DNA of 22,944 nucleotides, taken from Synergistaceae bacterium UBA5827 (lineage in GTDB: Bacteria > Synergistota > Synergistia > Synergistales > 79-D21). The DNA lies in NCBI GenBank assembly GCA_002432945.1, contig DJHE01000002.1:48369-71312 (forward strand), written 5' to 3'. This document shows, piece by piece, positions 22,156 to 22,944 of the stretch (the stretch's first letter is position 1; each line of letters starts with the position of its first letter). Under the pieces are notes generated by a model. It worked only from the letters and a program-made list of their open reading frames with translations, was not told where the DNA came from and did no database searches. Both the position numbers and the translations under genes were made by a program.

Positions 22156-22911
22156 TCAGGGCCGTTGGACGACCAGGACTGGGTAACCCTTTTCGCCCAA
22201 TGTCTTCGCGAGTGTTTCCGCCGAGGCTCTTTCCGGTCCCGCCTGAACGAGCACTTTTGAAAGAATGGATCCCCCAGCCTTCACCTCTACTAGCCGTGCA
22301 GGAAATCCTTCCTGTTTCAGTTTTTTCACGAGGTTTTCAGCGTTGGAGCGATCCTTGAAGGCTCCAACCTGGACATTCCATGCCTCTTTCGCATTCGCAT
22401 CCACCGCTGGCTTGGCCTGGACGGTTGCCGGTTTTGCCGCCGGGCTTGTTCCACCGGCAGCGACAGTCGCTGGCAACTTCGTTTTCGGAGCAGCTGTCTT
22501 TACTTCAGGTTTTGGCTGGGCATCCTTCGGTTTAGGAGCAGGAGCCTCTGCCGCGGGAGCACTCCCTTCGGGGACGGCCATTACCTCTCCGCCACCTCCT
22601 GCAGACGTTTTATCACCTGGCTTATCGGGTTGACCTCCTGTCGGGCTAATTGCCTGGGCATCCTCGACCCCTTGCGGGGTGATTTCTCCCTTGGGGGAAG
22701 GAAAGAAAAACATCCTGATCCCGAGGACAAGCATCCCGACAGCCACAAGACCGACGATGGGAAGCATGAAGTGCCCAAATCCAAAGCTCGGCCTGCTGGT
22801 ACGGTTCCGACGGCTCCTCCGCGAGGGAAGTCGCCTTTGCGGGCGTGGATGCCCTCCAACGGGTCCCTCGCCTTCTTCCTCCAGTTCCCACTCGTCGGGC
22901 TCAGATCGCAT
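22156..22911 (-). CDS. SPOR-domain single-pass membrane protein
   Basis: The 251-residue product has a charged N-terminal cytoplasmic region (acidic, then RRLPSRRSRRNRTSR), one membrane segment at about 46-70 (FGHFMLPIVGLVAVGMLVLGIRMFFF) and a long Pro/Ala/Lys linker. A C-terminal SPOR domain follows at about 173-251 (WNVQVGAFKDRSNAENLVKKLKQEGF). SPOR domains bind peptidoglycan stripped of stem peptides and often act at division sites; the topology places this one outside the inner membrane. I chose ATG 22911, which has AAGGGGGAA upstream. A TTG at 22941 is also in frame, near the window edge. Its position before the cofactor genes may be only an operon accident. Confidence 0.88.
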   Translation of the reverse strand: MRSEPDEWELEEEGEGPVGGHPRPQRRLPSRRSRRNRTSRPSFGFGHFMLPIVGLVAVGMLVLGIRMFFFPSPKGEITPQGVEDAQAISPTGGQPDKPGDKTSAGGGGEVMAVPEGSAPAAEAPAPKPKDAQPKPEVKTAAPKTKLPATVAAGGTSPAAKPATVQAKPAVDANAKEAWNVQVGAFKDRSNAENLVKKLKQEGFPARLVEVKAGGSILSKVLVQAGPERASAETLAKTLGEKGYPVLVVQRP

Positions 22912-22944
22912 TGTAGTTCCCCCTTTTCCTTTTTTCGACAAGCT

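Noticed and set aside
1..22944. CRISPR array, tRNA/rRNA genes, insertion sequences, prophage or defence systems
   Set aside because: No regularly spaced repeats, no tRNA-like cloverleaf in the few non-coding gaps, and every long frame is explained by housekeeping or cofactor families.

Overview
The window is a gene-dense bacterial chromosome segment of fairly high GC with no rRNA, tRNA, insertion sequence, prophage, CRISPR array or other mobile element that I can see. The gene set mixes traits often seen in Gram-positives (TlyA, LytR/CpsA/Psr protein, RapZ-YvcK-WhiA, RsfS) with a SPOR-domain membrane protein and a tandem MoeA / MoeA-PBP molybdenum (or tungsten) cofactor cluster. This combination, frequent TTG starts and tight gene overlaps would fit an anaerobe of the Synergistota. 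That placement is inference from gene content and needs a phylogeny.

Bases 1-8416 are read on the + strand. The 3' end of dxs is followed by tlyA, nadK and recN, all overlapping (rRNA methylation, NADP synthesis, recombination repair). A promoter and structured leader then precede rplU-rpmA (L21, L27). After a hairpin terminator come obgE, nadD, a LytR/CpsA/Psr protein and rsfS. Ribosome assembly and silencing (TlyA, L21, L27, Obg, RsfS) and NAD(P) synthesis (NadK, NadD) dominate this half. Many starts here are TTG, and nadD appears to use CTG.

Bases 8417-8612 are the only junction between convergent transcription units. They hold the rsfS terminator, a lone TATAAT with an overlapping inverted repeat, and a 62-nt two-part palindrome with a perfect 17-bp inner stem.

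Bases 8613-22911 are read on the - strand. In order of transcription: a SPOR-domain protein, moeA, a moeA fused to a periplasmic-binding-protein-like domain, moaA, moaC, a moaB/mog-type gene with an unrecognised N-terminal module, rapZ, yvcK, whiA and a glycogen debranching enzyme. Neighbours overlap or lie within about 26 bases of each other. A 153-base gap carrying a promoter and a 30-base palindrome then leads into gap-pgk-tpiA. This half joins molybdopterin cofactor synthesis to cell-envelope and carbon-flux regulators (RapZ, YvcK, WhiA), glycogen use and the triose part of glycolysis/gluconeogenesis. The GAPDH has lost both sequence signatures normally tied to strict NAD use.

The window is mostly housekeeping. 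The points most worth a second look are the MoeA-PBP fusion beside a normal MoeA, the extra module on the MoaB-type protein, the GAPDH cofactor residues, the CTG start of nadD and the large palindrome at 8533-8594.
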